64,000 bases of DNA from Sulfurospirillum sp001602955 (GCA_001602955.1 LVAC01000018.1:1-64000); one strand, 5' to 3'; counted from the first letter of the stretch, positions 33,830 to 43,361 are shown. The notes: generated from the letters alone by a model not told the origin. Numbers and translations: made by a program.

Positions 33830-35094
33830 TTTATATTGAAGATATTGTAGCAGACGAAGTGTTAGACAGTAGGGGAAATCCTACCGTACGCGCTACGGTC
33901 ACCTTGAGCGACGGTACGTGCGCAAGCGCAATCGTTCCAAGCGGTGCAAGTACGGGCAAACGCGAAGCGTTAGAGCTTCGAGACGGCGATAATCGCTATA
34001 TGGGCAAAGGCGTATTAAAAGCTTGCGAAAACGTGAACGGTGAAATTTCGGACGAGCTAATCGGGCTTAGTCCGTTTAATCAAGCCGTGATCGATCAGGC
34101 GATGAAAACGCTTGACGGTACGGACAATTACGGACGTTTAGGCGCCAATGCGGTTTTGGGCGTTTCAATGGCGGTCGCACGTGCGGCGGCGTTGAGTTTG
34201 GATATTCCTTTGTACCGCTATTTGGGCGGTAGCAATGCGATGACGCTTCCTACGCCGATGTTTAACATTATCAACGGCGGTAGCCACGCCAACAACAGCG
34301 TCGATTTCCAAGAGTATATGATTATGCCTTTAAATTTCGAGAGCTTTACCGAAGCGCTTCGTGCGGCGACCGAAGTGTACCATCATTTGAAAAAATTAAT
34401 CGCGGCAATGGGCGAGAGTACGGCTTTGGGCGACGAGGGCGGCTTTGCTCCGAATCTTAAAGATAACGAAGAGCCGATTAAAGTGATTATGGAAGCGATT
34501 GAAAAAGCGGGCTATAAACCCGGTATCGATATTGCGATTGCACTTGATGTTGCGAGCAGCGAGCTGGTCTGTGAAGGCGGTTATCGACTCGAATCCGAAA
34601 AACGAACGCTCAGCAGTGCCGAAATGGTGACGTATTATGAAAACCTCTGCGCAAAATATCCGATCGTTTCTATCGAAGACGGTTTGAGCGAAGACGACTG
34701 GGAAGGCTGGAAACTTTTGACCGATAGACTCGGTGCTAAAGTCCAACTCGTCGGCGACGATCTTTTTGTTACCAATAAAAAAATCTTAGCCGAAGGTATC
34801 GCTAAAGGTATCGGTAATGCCATTTTAATTAAACCGAATCAAATCGGTACCGTGACCGAGACGATGCAAACCGTTCGCTTGGCGCAACGCAATAACTACA
34901 AATGTATTATGAGCCATCGAAGCGGCGAGAGCGAAGACGCATTTATCGCCGATTTCGCGGTAGCTCTTAATACGGGTGAAATCAAAACGGGCGCAACGGC
35001 GCGCGGCGAGCGAACGGCAAAATACAATCGCCTGCTTGCGATCGATAACGAACTCGTCGTAGGCGAGTATATCGGTAAAGAACTCTTTGTTTAA
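33826..35094 (+). CDS. eno: enolase
   Basis: 422 residues. It has SGASTGKREALELRDGD near 40, SHANNSVDFQEYMIMP near 155, the metal ligands in ALDVASSE and SIEDGLSEDDW, LVGDDLFVTN near 310 and MSHRSGESEDAFIADFA near 365. It interconverts 2-phosphoglycerate and phosphoenolpyruvate, and in these organisms mainly serves gluconeogenesis. Coupled to recA before it and to the FtsB-like gene after it (one-base overlap). Confidence 0.98.
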   Translation: MIYIEDIVADEVLDSRGNPTVRATVTLSDGTCASAIVPSGASTGKREALELRDGDNRYMGKGVLKACENVNGEISDELIGLSPFNQAVIDQAMKTLDGTDNYGRLGANAVLGVSMAVARAAALSLDIPLYRYLGGSNAMTLPTPMFNIINGGSHANNSVDFQEYMIMPLNFESFTEALRAATEVYHHLKKLIAAMGESTALGDEGGFAPNLKDNEEPIKVIMEAIEKAGYKPGIDIAIALDVASSELVCEGGYRLESEKRTLSSAEMVTYYENLCAKYPIVSIEDGLSEDDWEGWKLLTDRLGAKVQLVGDDLFVTNKKILAEGIAKGIGNAILIKPNQIGTVTETMQTVRLAQRNNYKCIMSHRSGESEDAFIADFAVALNTGEIKTGATARGERTAKYNRLLAIDNELVVGEYIGKELFV

Positions 35095-35369
35095 TGAGCG
35101 ATGTTTTAGACGAATTTGAAGATGAAAAAGAAGAAGAGGGCGGAACGGCCATCTTCTCTTTGAAAATTTTGGGTTTGGTCGTCGTCGTAGTGGGTTTCGG
35201 TCTTTACATCGGAGACGTACTTTTCGGTAAAAGTTCGTTAGACGTCTTACTCAATCTTCAGGCCGATAAAGATACCCTAAGCGTTAAGATTCAAAGCCTT
35301 AAAGAAGAGAATGCGGTGTTACAAAAAGAGTATTTCGAGCTTAGGCAGTTAGACCCCGATAAACGCTAA
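35094..35369 (+). CDS. FtsB/DivIC-like small membrane protein
   Basis: 91 residues. Acidic cytoplasmic N terminus (about 1-18), one transmembrane helix (about 20-42, IFSLKILGLVVVVVGFGLYI), then a coiled coil (LQADKDTLSVKIQSLKEENA). This is the layout of septum formation initiators FtsB/DivIC. The gene follows eno with one base shared. The assignment rests on architecture and synteny. Confidence 0.78.
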   Translation: MSDVLDEFEDEKEEEGGTAIFSLKILGLVVVVVGFGLYIGDVLFGKSSLDVLLNLQADKDTLSVKIQSLKEENAVLQKEYFELRQLDPDKR

Positions 35370-35382
35370 ATAAGGAGAGCAG

Positions 35383-36090
35383 ATGCGCAAGGTTCTTTGG
35401 CTTTTACTATCACTTTTTATGATTGCAGAAGCGAGGGAAAATCCTTTCGAATCCGCCGAATCCAAAACGATCGGGAAAGCAACGCAAGTCGAAGAAACGC
35501 GTACGGATTTTTCCACCGCCTCCGTTACGCTTCCCTCCAGTGCGCGTATTTTACGCAGCCTCACCCTTACGTTTCAAAATCTTGACGGCTCGATCAGTGA
35601 AGAGATCGTCGCCGTTGATCAAAATATCGATTGGCACCAACCCTTAATCCTCTCGGCGCAAAAAGCAGTACCTTTGAAAGAAACCAAAGAGTCCAATACC
35701 ACGCAAGCTCTTGTTAACGCCATCAAAGAGAAAAAAGAAGAAACTCCCAAAAGCGTTACGTTGCCAAAGATAACGACTCCTAAAAAAGAACCCGATCCTT
35801 TAAAATTTAACACTACGTTGGCTTTAAGCGTGAACGGTAACGAGATTTCTATTTTTACGCAAGATGCAAAAGTGCGCGATTTTTTGATTGCCGACCCGTA
35901 TAAAGTCGTGGTTGATTTTAAAAAGAACAATACGCTTGCCACGCAAACGCTGACGATTGCGCAAGCACCTTTCGTTTCGGCGACGCTTGGCGGGCATGAC
36001 GGATTTTACAGGGTGGCGATTTTGCTAGACGGGCATTATCGTTACGATATTTTGCCCTTTAACGGCGGGTATGTGATTAAACTCAAATAA
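35383..36090 (+). CDS. periplasmic AMIN-domain protein
   Basis: 235 residues. Signal peptide MRKVLWLLLSLFMIAEA, a low-complexity Lys/Thr/Pro-rich linker (about 100-145), and a C-terminal AMIN domain (about 145-235, LALSVNGNEISIFTQDAKVRD, and DPYKVVVDFKKN). AMIN domains bind peptidoglycan and localise amidases and secretion parts; there is no amidase domain here. It is the last gene of recA-eno-FtsB-like-AMIN and meets gltA across a terminator. Confidence 0.85.
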   Translation: MRKVLWLLLSLFMIAEARENPFESAESKTIGKATQVEETRTDFSTASVTLPSSARILRSLTLTFQNLDGSISEEIVAVDQNIDWHQPLILSAQKAVPLKETKESNTTQALVNAIKEKKEETPKSVTLPKITTPKKEPDPLKFNTTLALSVNGNEISIFTQDAKVRDFLIADPYKVVVDFKKNNTLATQTLTIAQAPFVSATLGGHDGFYRVAILLDGHYRYDILPFNGGYVIKLK

Positions 36091-36140
36091 GTTTACGTTG
36101 ATTCTTTTTGACATGTCGGAAAGAAAATGAAAAAGAGCGC

Positions 36141-36176
36141 GTAACATGTAAGGGGAATCCTTACATGTTACTTTTT
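36141..36176. terminator. bidirectional terminator between the AMIN gene and gltA
   Basis: 13-base arms (36141-36153 and 36159-36171) pair perfectly around GGAAT and are followed by a T run. Each arm contains ACATGTAA or its complement, a variant of the iterated motif. A further variant (TGACATGTCG) lies at 36109-36118. Confidence 0.88.
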
Positions 36177-37461
36177 AAAGTTCGTATTTGGGTGTTCTCT
36201 CAAGCGGTCCTAAATAGTGTTGTCGCGGTCGGGCGATTTTCATATCGGGTTGTTCTTTGAGTTCGATCCATTGCGCGATCCATCCGGGCGTTCGACCGAT
36301 AACGAAAATAACCGCAAACATCTCTTTGGGGATTTTGAGCGCTTGCAAAATGAGTCCGGAGTAAAAATCGATATTCGGATAGAGCTTGCGTTTGATAAAA
36401 TAATCGTCGTTTAAAGCGATCTCTTCGATACGGTGCGCAACCGCCATCAATTCGGTATCCAACGCTAAATCGCTCACCAATTGTTTTTGAAGGTTTTTCA
36501 AAATCGTCGCACGAGGATCGAAGTTTTTATACACCCTGTGTCCAAAGCCCATCAATCGAAACGGATCGTTAGGGTCTTTGGCTTTCGCGATAAATTTATC
36601 GACGTTTTCGACTTTACCGATCATCTCCAATTGGCGAATGACCGATTCATTCGCACCGCCGTGGGCTCGACCCCATAAGGCTCCGATACCGGCACTGATA
36701 GCCGCGTAAGGATGCGCATGGGTGGACGCAACGACGCGAACCGCCGTCGTGGAAGCGTTTTGCTCATGGTCGGCATGCAAGGTAAAAATTGTATCGAGCG
36801 CTTTGACTTCGATCGGTTTGAGATCGATATGATGATGCGGGTAGCCTCGCAACATGTACAAGAAGTTTTCGGTAAATCCTTTATCCAAATCGGGATAGAT
36901 AATCGGAAGCCCTTGCGAATAACGGTACGAAAATGCCGCAATCGTAGGAATTTTTGCAACGACGCGGTGCGCCATCTCTTTCACTTGATCGGGCGAATCC
37001 AAATCCAAGTGATCAAAATAAAAAGCCGAAAGTGCGGAGACCGCCGCCGAGAGAATCGCCATCGGATGCGCGTTGTCCGGAAACGCGTCGAAGAGTTTTC
37101 GCATACTTTCATGAATAAACGAACGTTTTTTGAGTTCCATTAAAAAGTTTTTGTATTCGTCTTTAGAGGGTAACTCTTTGTGCAAAAGCAGATACGCCGT
37201 ATCCAAAAAAGATTTTTTCGTCGCCAAATATTCGATATCGTATCCTCGATACATCAATTTGCCGATATCGCCGTCGATGTACGTGATGCGTGAGCGACAG
37301 CTTGCGGTTGAGGTAAATCCGCGATCGAGCGTAAACATTCCCGTTTCGGGATAAAACGTAGAGATATCCACGACATCGGGTCCCATCGTAGATTTTAAAA
37401 TCGGAAATTCAAAAGTTTTACCCGTACGGTTGTCGGTCAGGCTAATAGAATCTTTACTCAT
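36175..37461 (-). CDS. gltA: citrate synthase
   Basis: 428 residues, the size of type II (hexameric) bacterial citrate synthase. Active-site blocks are LHADHEQNASTTAVRVVAST (His and Asn region), GALWGRAHGGANE, and MGFGHRVYKNFDPRA; the C-terminal VIGRTPGWIAQWIE is also typical. It makes citrate from acetyl-CoA and oxaloacetate. The ATG at 37461 is preferred to one at 37467 because the AAAGG site is too close to the latter. Confidence 0.98.
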   Translation of the reverse strand: MSKDSISLTDNRTGKTFEFPILKSTMGPDVVDISTFYPETGMFTLDRGFTSTASCRSRITYIDGDIGKLMYRGYDIEYLATKKSFLDTAYLLLHKELPSKDEYKNFLMELKKRSFIHESMRKLFDAFPDNAHPMAILSAAVSALSAFYFDHLDLDSPDQVKEMAHRVVAKIPTIAAFSYRYSQGLPIIYPDLDKGFTENFLYMLRGYPHHHIDLKPIEVKALDTIFTLHADHEQNASTTAVRVVASTHAHPYAAISAGIGALWGRAHGGANESVIRQLEMIGKVENVDKFIAKAKDPNDPFRLMGFGHRVYKNFDPRATILKNLQKQLVSDLALDTELMAVAHRIEEIALNDDYFIKRKLYPNIDFYSGLILQALKIPKEMFAVIFVIGRTPGWIAQWIELKEQPDMKIARPRQHYLGPLERTPKYEL

Positions 37462-37487
37462 ACGCATCCTTTTTCAAATAATAATTT

Positions 37488-37493
37488 ATTATA
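37488..37493 (-). promoter_or_regulatory. -10 box for gltA
   Basis: TATAAT on the minus strand, 26 bases before the gltA start. No -35 box. The rest of 37494-37636 holds nothing I can name. Confidence 0.45.
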
Positions 37494-37636
37494 TCAAATC
37501 TTTCGTTTCGCAGATAGTCTAAATTGTAAGCACAATTGAATTAGAGAGAAGATGATTTAAAAAGTTAGTTCAAAAATTTTAGAATAGGCTTCGCGCAAAA
37601 TGGAGTATGAGTACAATCAACGCATGCGACACAGGC

Positions 37637-37696
37637 ATAAACCGTTGCGCACAAAGCCTAAAATGTCTCTTTCAGGCATTGCGCGCAACGGTTTAT
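37637..37696. promoter_or_regulatory. 14-base perfect inverted repeat between bioB and gltA
   Basis: Arms 37637-37650 and 37683-37696 (ATAAACCGTTGCGC and its complement) with a 32-base loop that has its own short GCCT/AGGC stem. On the plus strand it is followed by a T run (37706-37710); on the minus strand it is not. A second pairing, CCTAAAA with TTTTAGG at the end of bioB, overlaps it. It could be a terminator for an unseen plus-strand RNA, or a control site. Confidence 0.5.
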
Positions 37697-37717
37697 CGTG
37701 CATCGTTTTTGAAGGTT

Positions 37718-38560
37718 TTAGGCATGACATGTACGGGCGATTTCGTAGCCTAAGCGTTCGATCATCGCACGATCGCGCTCAGGCAGTTCCCCTTTGGTCG
37801 TGAGGTAATCGCCGATGACGATCGCGTCCGCACCCGCTTCAAAAATATCACATTCGGGCGAAAAGGTCGTCTCTCTCCCGCCTGCAATCATTAAGCGCGT
37901 TTGCGGAAGGGCTTGGCGTATTTGCCGAAGAATAGTCAATGCCTCTTCTTCGCTCAGGTGCGCCGTTTGAAGCGGCAATGCCGCATTATGGATAAAAAAG
38001 TTGATCGGCATCGTAAAAGGATTGAGCGATTGAACGCTTTGAATGAACGCTTGGCGGTCTTCTTCGCTCTCTCCCAGCCCGAAGATGCCTCCGCTACAAA
38101 GTGCTAGTCCCGCTTCTTTCGCATTAAGACAGGTTTGGTAACGCGCTTCCCACGAATGCGTCGTGCAAATACGTTCGTAAAAGGCTTGAGAGGTCTCGAG
38201 ATTATGGTTATACGCATCGATGCCGGCACCTTTCAGTGTTTTGAGTTGATCGACGCTTGCGATGCCGTTACAGGCGATGAGATGAATGTCTTGAAGTTCC
38301 GCCTTGATCGCACGTGCAGCTTCGCAGACGTAGGCGAGTTTTTTATCGTCTAAGCCTAAGCCCGAAGTGACCAAACAAAAGCCGATCGCTCCGTTTTTTG
38401 CCGCATTTTTTGCTTCAAAAACGATTTGCTCGATCGATTTGTATTTGTAATGCGCAATATCGGCTCGATGATGCGCACTTTGCGTACAAAAGCCGCAATC
38501 TTCCGCACAACTTCCGCTAGAGATATTACTAATAGCACATAAAAAGATGGATTTTTTCAT
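37718..38560 (-). CDS. bioB: BioB, biotin synthase
   Basis: 280 residues. Radical-SAM cysteines 18, 22 and 25 lie in SCAEDCGFCTQSAHH. Cluster II and substrate residues are in HNLETSQAFYERICTTHSW and AGLALCSGGIFGLGES. BioB inserts sulfur into dethiobiotin. E. coli BioB has about 346 residues; the short form without the N-terminal helix is common in Campylobacterota. Biotin is needed for AccB, encoded at the window's end. Confidence 0.96.
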   Translation of the reverse strand: MKKSIFLCAISNISSGSCAEDCGFCTQSAHHRADIAHYKYKSIEQIVFEAKNAAKNGAIGFCLVTSGLGLDDKKLAYVCEAARAIKAELQDIHLIACNGIASVDQLKTLKGAGIDAYNHNLETSQAFYERICTTHSWEARYQTCLNAKEAGLALCSGGIFGLGESEEDRQAFIQSVQSLNPFTMPINFFIHNAALPLQTAHLSEEEALTILRQIRQALPQTRLMIAGGRETTFSPECDIFEAGADAIVIGDYLTTKGELPERDRAMIERLGYEIARTCHA

Positions 38561-38624
38561 AGACGGTATTTTCCTTCATAATTCATAGAGTTTTGCAAGG
38601 AGACGCATTGAGCTAAAGAAGCCA

Positions 38625-38645
38625 AAGACGCTTGTTAGGCGTCTT
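38625..38645 (-). terminator. hairpin at the 3' end of topA
   Basis: AAGACGC (38625-38631) pairs with GCGTCTT (38639-38645). The topA stop codon is in the stem-loop, and T-rich sequence follows on the minus strand. Confidence 0.55.
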
Positions 38646-40719
38646 CTTTATGTTTGCATTTGATGCACTCAAAAATCTCTTTTTTACGCAGTTCGCGTTT
38701 TGCCATAATGTAGCCGCATTCGGGGCATTTTTTATCGGTCGGTTCGTAGTTGGAGATAAATTTGCACTTAGGATAGTTTCCGCAACCGAAAAATTTTCCG
38801 CGACGGGAACTTCGCTCGATAATCTCGCCTCCGCATTCGGGACACGGAACACTTAAAATAATTTTCTCCTTCGGTGCGGCGGCGGTCGTTTTTTTGAGGT
38901 TTTGGGTGTACTTACATGTCGGATAGGTACTGCATGCGATAAACTCGCCGAAGCGTCCTTTGCGTCTGACGAGTTCTTTGCCGCACTCAGGGCACATTTC
39001 GCCGGTAAAAACGACCACTTTTTGGCTTTCGATGCCCGTTTTACCTTGAGCGACTTGCGCCTCAAACGGTTCGTAAAACTCCCATAAAATCGATTGCCAG
39101 TCCTCTTTATCTTCGGCGATAAGGTCTAAACGCTCTTCCATCGTCGAGGTAAACGAAGAATCGACGATTTGCGGAAAATGTTTTTCCAAAAGTTCGGTGA
39201 CTTGAAACGCAATTTCGGTAGGAACGATCTGCTTTTTCTCGATGCCGATGTATTCGCGTGCACTCAATACCGAAATCGTCGGTGCATACGTCGAAGGACG
39301 ACCGATACCCAAACTTTCGAGTTTTTTGATCAAGCTTGCTTCGGAGTAGCGTGAAGGCGGTTCGGTAAAATGCTGATTGGCGTCTAATTTGCTGAGCGCG
39401 ACGGTTTGCTGGAGTGAGAGGTTCGGAAGCAGTTTGTCTTTGTCGTTATCGCCGTACACTTTGTAAAAGCCGTCGAAAAGAAGTTTTCTTCCCGTTGCTT
39501 TAAATTTCCCGTGTGTGCTTTCAAAGATGAGTGTTTGCGACTCGAAACGCGCGTTAGTCATTTGAGACGCTAAAAAGCGATTGTAAATCAGTGCGTAGAG
39601 CTTGAACTCGTCGGGTTTAAGGTACTCTTTGGCAATTTCGGGCGTAAACGATAAAATGGTCGGACGAATCGCTTCGTGCGCCTCTTGCGCTCCTTTACTT
39701 TTGTTGGCATAGAAACGGGGTTTCTCCGGCAAATAAGCTTCGCCGTAGGCTTTTTGAATCGTTTCGCGCGCCGCATGAATCGCCTCTTGTGCAACGTTTA
39801 AAGAGTCGGTTCGCATGTACGTGATGACGCCCATCGTGCCTAAGTGCGTTTGCACGCCCTCATAAAGCGTTTGCGCCAAAATCATTGTTTTTTTCGGAGA
39901 GTATCCTAGTGAACTCGAAGCACTTTGTTGAAGCGTCGAGGTCATAAATGCCGGACTCGGAGAGCTTTCGCGCTCTTTCTTCTCGATTAACGCAACTTGA
40001 AAACTTTCGTGCACCAGCGTCTCTTTGATTGCCTTAGCGCGCGCCGCGTTCTGGATGCTCATTTTTTCGATTTTTTCGCCTTCAAACTCGATTAACGAGG
40101 CTTCGACGGTTTTGTTAAAGAGCGCATCGATACTCCAAAACTCCTCTTCTTTAAACGCGCGGATCTCTTTTTCGCGATCGACGACGATTTTGAGCGTGGA
40201 GGATTGTACCCTGCCGGCACTGAGCCCCTTTTGGATTTTAGAAGAGAGTAGGGGCGAGAGTTTGTAACCGACGATACGATCCAGCAATCGTCTGGCTTGT
40301 TGCGCGTTGATGCTGCTTTCGTCTAAGACGCGCGGATGCTCTAATGCATGCGTGATGGCGTGTTTGGTAATTTCGTGAAAAACGATGCGCGGCAAGCTTT
40401 TGGGATCTTTTCCGATCGCCGTAGCGATGTGAAAGCCGATCGCCTCTCCTTCTCGGTCCTCATCGGTCGCGATATAGACTTGATCCGCTTCTTTTGCCAA
40501 CTCTTTGATCTCTTTGACCACGCTTGCGTGATCTTTAGAGACGCGGTACTCGGGTATAAAGGCTTTATCTTCGATTTTGATACCGAAACTGCTTTTGGGA
40601 AGATCGCGAATATGACCCTTAGATGCGACAACCGTATAGTTTTTGCCTAAAAAATTCTTAATCGTTTTTGCTTTTGTCGGGGATTCGACGATAATGAGAT
40701 TTTTCACTAATTTTTCCAT
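38635..40719 (-). CDS. topA: DNA topoisomerase I
   Basis: 694 residues. TOPRIM domain at 6-120 (IIVESPTKAKTI, ATDEDREGEAI), catalytic Tyr301 in GVITYMRTDS, RPSTYAPTI near 460, and three C-terminal four-cysteine zinc ribbons (from about 590: CPECGKELV, CPECGGEII, CPECGYIMA). It relaxes negative supercoils. The ATG at 40719 has a poor ribosome site; a GTG at 40704 (start at KNLIIVES) has GGA at good distance and would match Campylobacter. An exact TTACATGTAA sits just before the gene (40722-40731). Confidence 0.97.
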   Translation of the reverse strand: MEKLVKNLIIVESPTKAKTIKNFLGKNYTVVASKGHIRDLPKSSFGIKIEDKAFIPEYRVSKDHASVVKEIKELAKEADQVYIATDEDREGEAIGFHIATAIGKDPKSLPRIVFHEITKHAITHALEHPRVLDESSINAQQARRLLDRIVGYKLSPLLSSKIQKGLSAGRVQSSTLKIVVDREKEIRAFKEEEFWSIDALFNKTVEASLIEFEGEKIEKMSIQNAARAKAIKETLVHESFQVALIEKKERESSPSPAFMTSTLQQSASSSLGYSPKKTMILAQTLYEGVQTHLGTMGVITYMRTDSLNVAQEAIHAARETIQKAYGEAYLPEKPRFYANKSKGAQEAHEAIRPTILSFTPEIAKEYLKPDEFKLYALIYNRFLASQMTNARFESQTLIFESTHGKFKATGRKLLFDGFYKVYGDNDKDKLLPNLSLQQTVALSKLDANQHFTEPPSRYSEASLIKKLESLGIGRPSTYAPTISVLSAREYIGIEKKQIVPTEIAFQVTELLEKHFPQIVDSSFTSTMEERLDLIAEDKEDWQSILWEFYEPFEAQVAQGKTGIESQKVVVFTGEMCPECGKELVRRKGRFGEFIACSTYPTCKYTQNLKKTTAAAPKEKIILSVPCPECGGEIIERSSRRGKFFGCGNYPKCKFISNYEPTDKKCPECGYIMAKRELRKKEIFECIKCKHKEDA

Positions 40720-40721
40720 CT

Positions 40722-40731
40722 TTACATGTAA
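40722..40731. repeat. TTACATGTAA motif between topA and flagellin
   Basis: Exact copy of the iterated palindrome in the divergent promoter region of topA and the flagellin gene. Confidence 0.9.
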
Positions 40732-40786
40732 ACATTTTTGCGTATTCTATCGAAAAAAAAATCTTTTGAAAACTATGCGTTAAAAC

Positions 40787-40813
40787 TAAAGTTTTTTTTG
40801 AGGGTGTCGATCT
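40787..40813 (+). promoter_or_regulatory. sigma-28 (FliA) promoter of flagellin
   Basis: TAAAGTTT (40787-40794), 11 bases, then GTCGATCT (40806-40813). This matches the FliA consensus TAAAGTTT-N11-GCCGATAA with full first half and exact spacing. The transcript would have a leader of about 45 bases. Confidence 0.88.
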
Positions 40814-40866
40814 TGTTTTCATCAAAGGCAAGGATGCCTGCGAAATTACAGATAAAAGGATTTATC

Positions 40867-43287
40867 ATGGGTTTCCGTATTAATACTAACACCGCTGCCT
40901 TGACGGCTCACACAAGTGCAACGATGAACAACAGAAGTTTGGACAACTCTCTTGCCAAACTTTCTTCAGGTCTTCGCATCAATAAAGCGGCAGATGACGC
41001 TTCAGGTCTTGCAATTGCAGACTCTTTGAGATCACAAGCAAGTTCTTTGGCTCAAGCGGTCTCTAACGGTAACGATGCGATCGGTTTGATTCAAACGGCG
41101 GACGGTGCTCTTAACGAGTACTCTTCAATTCTTGATACCATCAAAACTAAAGCTACTCAAGCTGCAAGTGATGGTCAAAACTCTACAACACGTTTGGCGA
41201 TCCAAAAAGATATCGATAAGTTGATGGAAGAACTTAACATCATCGCAAAAACGACATCTTTCAACGGTCAAAAACTTCTTTCCGGTACGTTTACCAACAA
41301 AGAATTCCAAATGGGTGCAAGTGCAAACGAGAGCGTAAAAGTCAGTATCGCTTCTGCACAAACAAGCCAAATCGGACAAGTTAGTACGGCTGATTTGTCA
41401 CTTGCCAGTGCAGGCGTTAATCAACTTACGCTTAAAAGTGCTACTTCAGGCAAAGAAATTCAACTTGCCTCCGTTAATATTCAATCCGACAATGACCCAG
41501 AACACGGTATGGGAAAACTTGCCGACTTGATTAACCAATACACGGGTGACACGGGAATTTCTGCAAAAGCGGTTGTTACGAGTACGACGGCGGCCATTAC
41601 TGCCGGTACGACGGGTAGCGATTTTGCAATCAACGGCGTTAACATCGGTGCTATTAACGTTACGGCAAACGATGCAGACGGTACGCTTTTAACGGCAATC
41701 AATAACAAATCAACCGAAACGGGTGTAACGGCAAGCAAAACGACAGACGGCAAGATTAAACTTACGTCGTCAGACGGTAGAGCTATCAGCGTTACGGGCG
41801 ATCTTTCCGGCGTAACGACAAGCACCAATAAAGACTTAAGCACCGTAGGACACCTTGAAGTAACACAAGCCGGTTCTTCTACGTTCCAAATTACGGGTTC
41901 TAAAATGGGTGCGGCAGTTGGAGTAACCTTTGCGACCGCCGCTACGGTCACGACGGTTGAAGACTCCGTTCTTGCAATCGGTAGTTCGTTTGCGGCAGAG
42001 AGTACTTTAGCCGCAGGCAGTTCTTTGGGTGGCGATTTTACGTTAACGGCGTCCTTTACCGCAAGTACGGACACTTTGTTGAAAACAGGTTCTACGATCA
42101 ATGCAAGCTCAACGATTAGCAAAGATACGACCTTAGGAGCAACCCTCAATACGGATGCGGATGCAACGCTTAGTAGCGATATGCTGATTAAAGCCGGTTC
42201 CGTTCTTGCGACAGGTTCTGTTTTAGATGCTGGTACGACTTTGATGCAAGATATCGATAACGGCGGTACGTTGTATAAAGCCGGAACGGTTCTTCATACC
42301 GATCTTACTTTGTCCGATCAAGTAACGCTCGCAAAAGATATGTTGATGAAAGTAGATGTTCTTGATGCCGATGCTATGATTGCTGACGGAAGTAAGCTTT
42401 TAGCCGGTACGGTTCTTGGTGCTGATATTAGAGTGTCTTCAACAGTGACGACAAGCCAAGATATGGTTATTAAAGACAATACGGTTCTCGTAACCGGTAG
42501 TATCATGAAAGCCGGAACGGTTCTTGGCGATAAATTAGCGCTCGGAGCCAATACGCTTACGACGACGATCGAGTCTAAACTTGCCGGTTCATCTGTTTTA
42601 AGTACGGGTGCTTCGATTAAAGAAAACTCTACACTTGGAGCATCTGTTCAATTTGCTGCTGACAAAAATATTAACCAAGATATGGTTATTAAAGAAGGCT
42701 CTATTTTAGCAACGGGTAGTATCTTAAAAGCCGGTACGGTTATCAATCAAGACCTTACTGCCGCACAAGTCGGTTCAGGTAGCGGTCCTGGAATTAAAGC
42801 CGGTACGACTTTAGGTACAGACGTTACGTTGACGGCAAGTATGGTTGTTACCGACGACTTTACGATGATCAAAGGAACTTCAGGAACAAATGCTACTATT
42901 AAAGCTAATTCTACGATTGCTATGAACTCTAAAGGTGGACAAGATAGCGTTGAACTTAACAATGAAGCGTTTACCAACCTTTCAAAAATTGACGTTACGA
43001 CCTTGGAAGGTGCTATGAAAGCGATCGACATCGTTACGGCGGCGATTACCAACCTTGATAGTATTCGTTCAGATCTCGGTTCTGTTCAAAACCAAATCAC
43101 GAGTACGATTAACAACATCTCCGTAACGCAAGTAAACGTTAAATCAGCGGAATCTAATATCCGTGATGTTGACTTTGCTGCCGAGTCTGCAAGCTTCTCA
43201 AAATATAACATCCTTGCACAATCAGGAAGTTATGCGATGAGTCAAGCAAACTCTGTACAACAAAACGTTCTTAAACTACTTCAATAG
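40867..43287 (+). CDS. flagellin with a very long repetitive central domain
   Basis: 806 residues, while Campylobacter FlaA has about 575. The N-terminal D0/D1 part (about 1-170, MGFRINTNTAALTAHTSATM; LAKLSSGLRINKAADDASGL) and C-terminal D1/D0 part (about 700-806, ending SVQQNVLKLLQ) are normal. Residues about 370-700 are built of weak repeats of the form GS-x-L-x-x-GT-x-L; the 22-residue block DMLIKAGSVLATGSVLDAGT recurs twice in varied form (bases about 42178, 42460, 42679). This Ser/Thr-rich stretch should lie on the filament surface, where glycans are attached. The start at 40867 has AAAGGA and the standard MGFRINTN. Confidence 0.95.
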   Translation: MGFRINTNTAALTAHTSATMNNRSLDNSLAKLSSGLRINKAADDASGLAIADSLRSQASSLAQAVSNGNDAIGLIQTADGALNEYSSILDTIKTKATQAASDGQNSTTRLAIQKDIDKLMEELNIIAKTTSFNGQKLLSGTFTNKEFQMGASANESVKVSIASAQTSQIGQVSTADLSLASAGVNQLTLKSATSGKEIQLASVNIQSDNDPEHGMGKLADLINQYTGDTGISAKAVVTSTTAAITAGTTGSDFAINGVNIGAINVTANDADGTLLTAINNKSTETGVTASKTTDGKIKLTSSDGRAISVTGDLSGVTTSTNKDLSTVGHLEVTQAGSSTFQITGSKMGAAVGVTFATAATVTTVEDSVLAIGSSFAAESTLAAGSSLGGDFTLTASFTASTDTLLKTGSTINASSTISKDTTLGATLNTDADATLSSDMLIKAGSVLATGSVLDAGTTLMQDIDNGGTLYKAGTVLHTDLTLSDQVTLAKDMLMKVDVLDADAMIADGSKLLAGTVLGADIRVSSTVTTSQDMVIKDNTVLVTGSIMKAGTVLGDKLALGANTLTTTIESKLAGSSVLSTGASIKENSTLGASVQFAADKNINQDMVIKEGSILATGSILKAGTVINQDLTAAQVGSGSGPGIKAGTTLGTDVTLTASMVVTDDFTMIKGTSGTNATIKANSTIAMNSKGGQDSVELNNEAFTNLSKIDVTTLEGAMKAIDIVTAAITNLDSIRSDLGSVQNQITSTINNISVTQVNVKSAESNIRDVDFAAESASFSKYNILAQSGSYAMSQANSVQQNVLKLLQ

Positions 43288-43327
43288 TTTTAGATAAGTT
43301 TCTGCGAAAACGTTCTTCAATGAATAT

Positions 43328-43349
43328 CCAAGGTTCTAAAGAACCTTGG
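43328..43349 (+). terminator. hairpin 1 after flagellin
   Basis: CCAAGGTTC-TAAA-GAACCTTGG, a perfect 9-base stem. No T run follows, so it may mainly protect the mRNA end. Confidence 0.7.
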
Positions 43350-43361
43350 ATAGACACTTCA

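Noticed and set aside
37600..37803. Small plus-strand open frame between gltA and bioB
   Set aside because: It runs into bioB antisense and over the inverted repeat, with no family likeness.
41481..42149. Open frame antisense to flagellin
   Set aside because: Low-complexity Val/Pro/Ser product that mirrors the repetitive flagellin codons.
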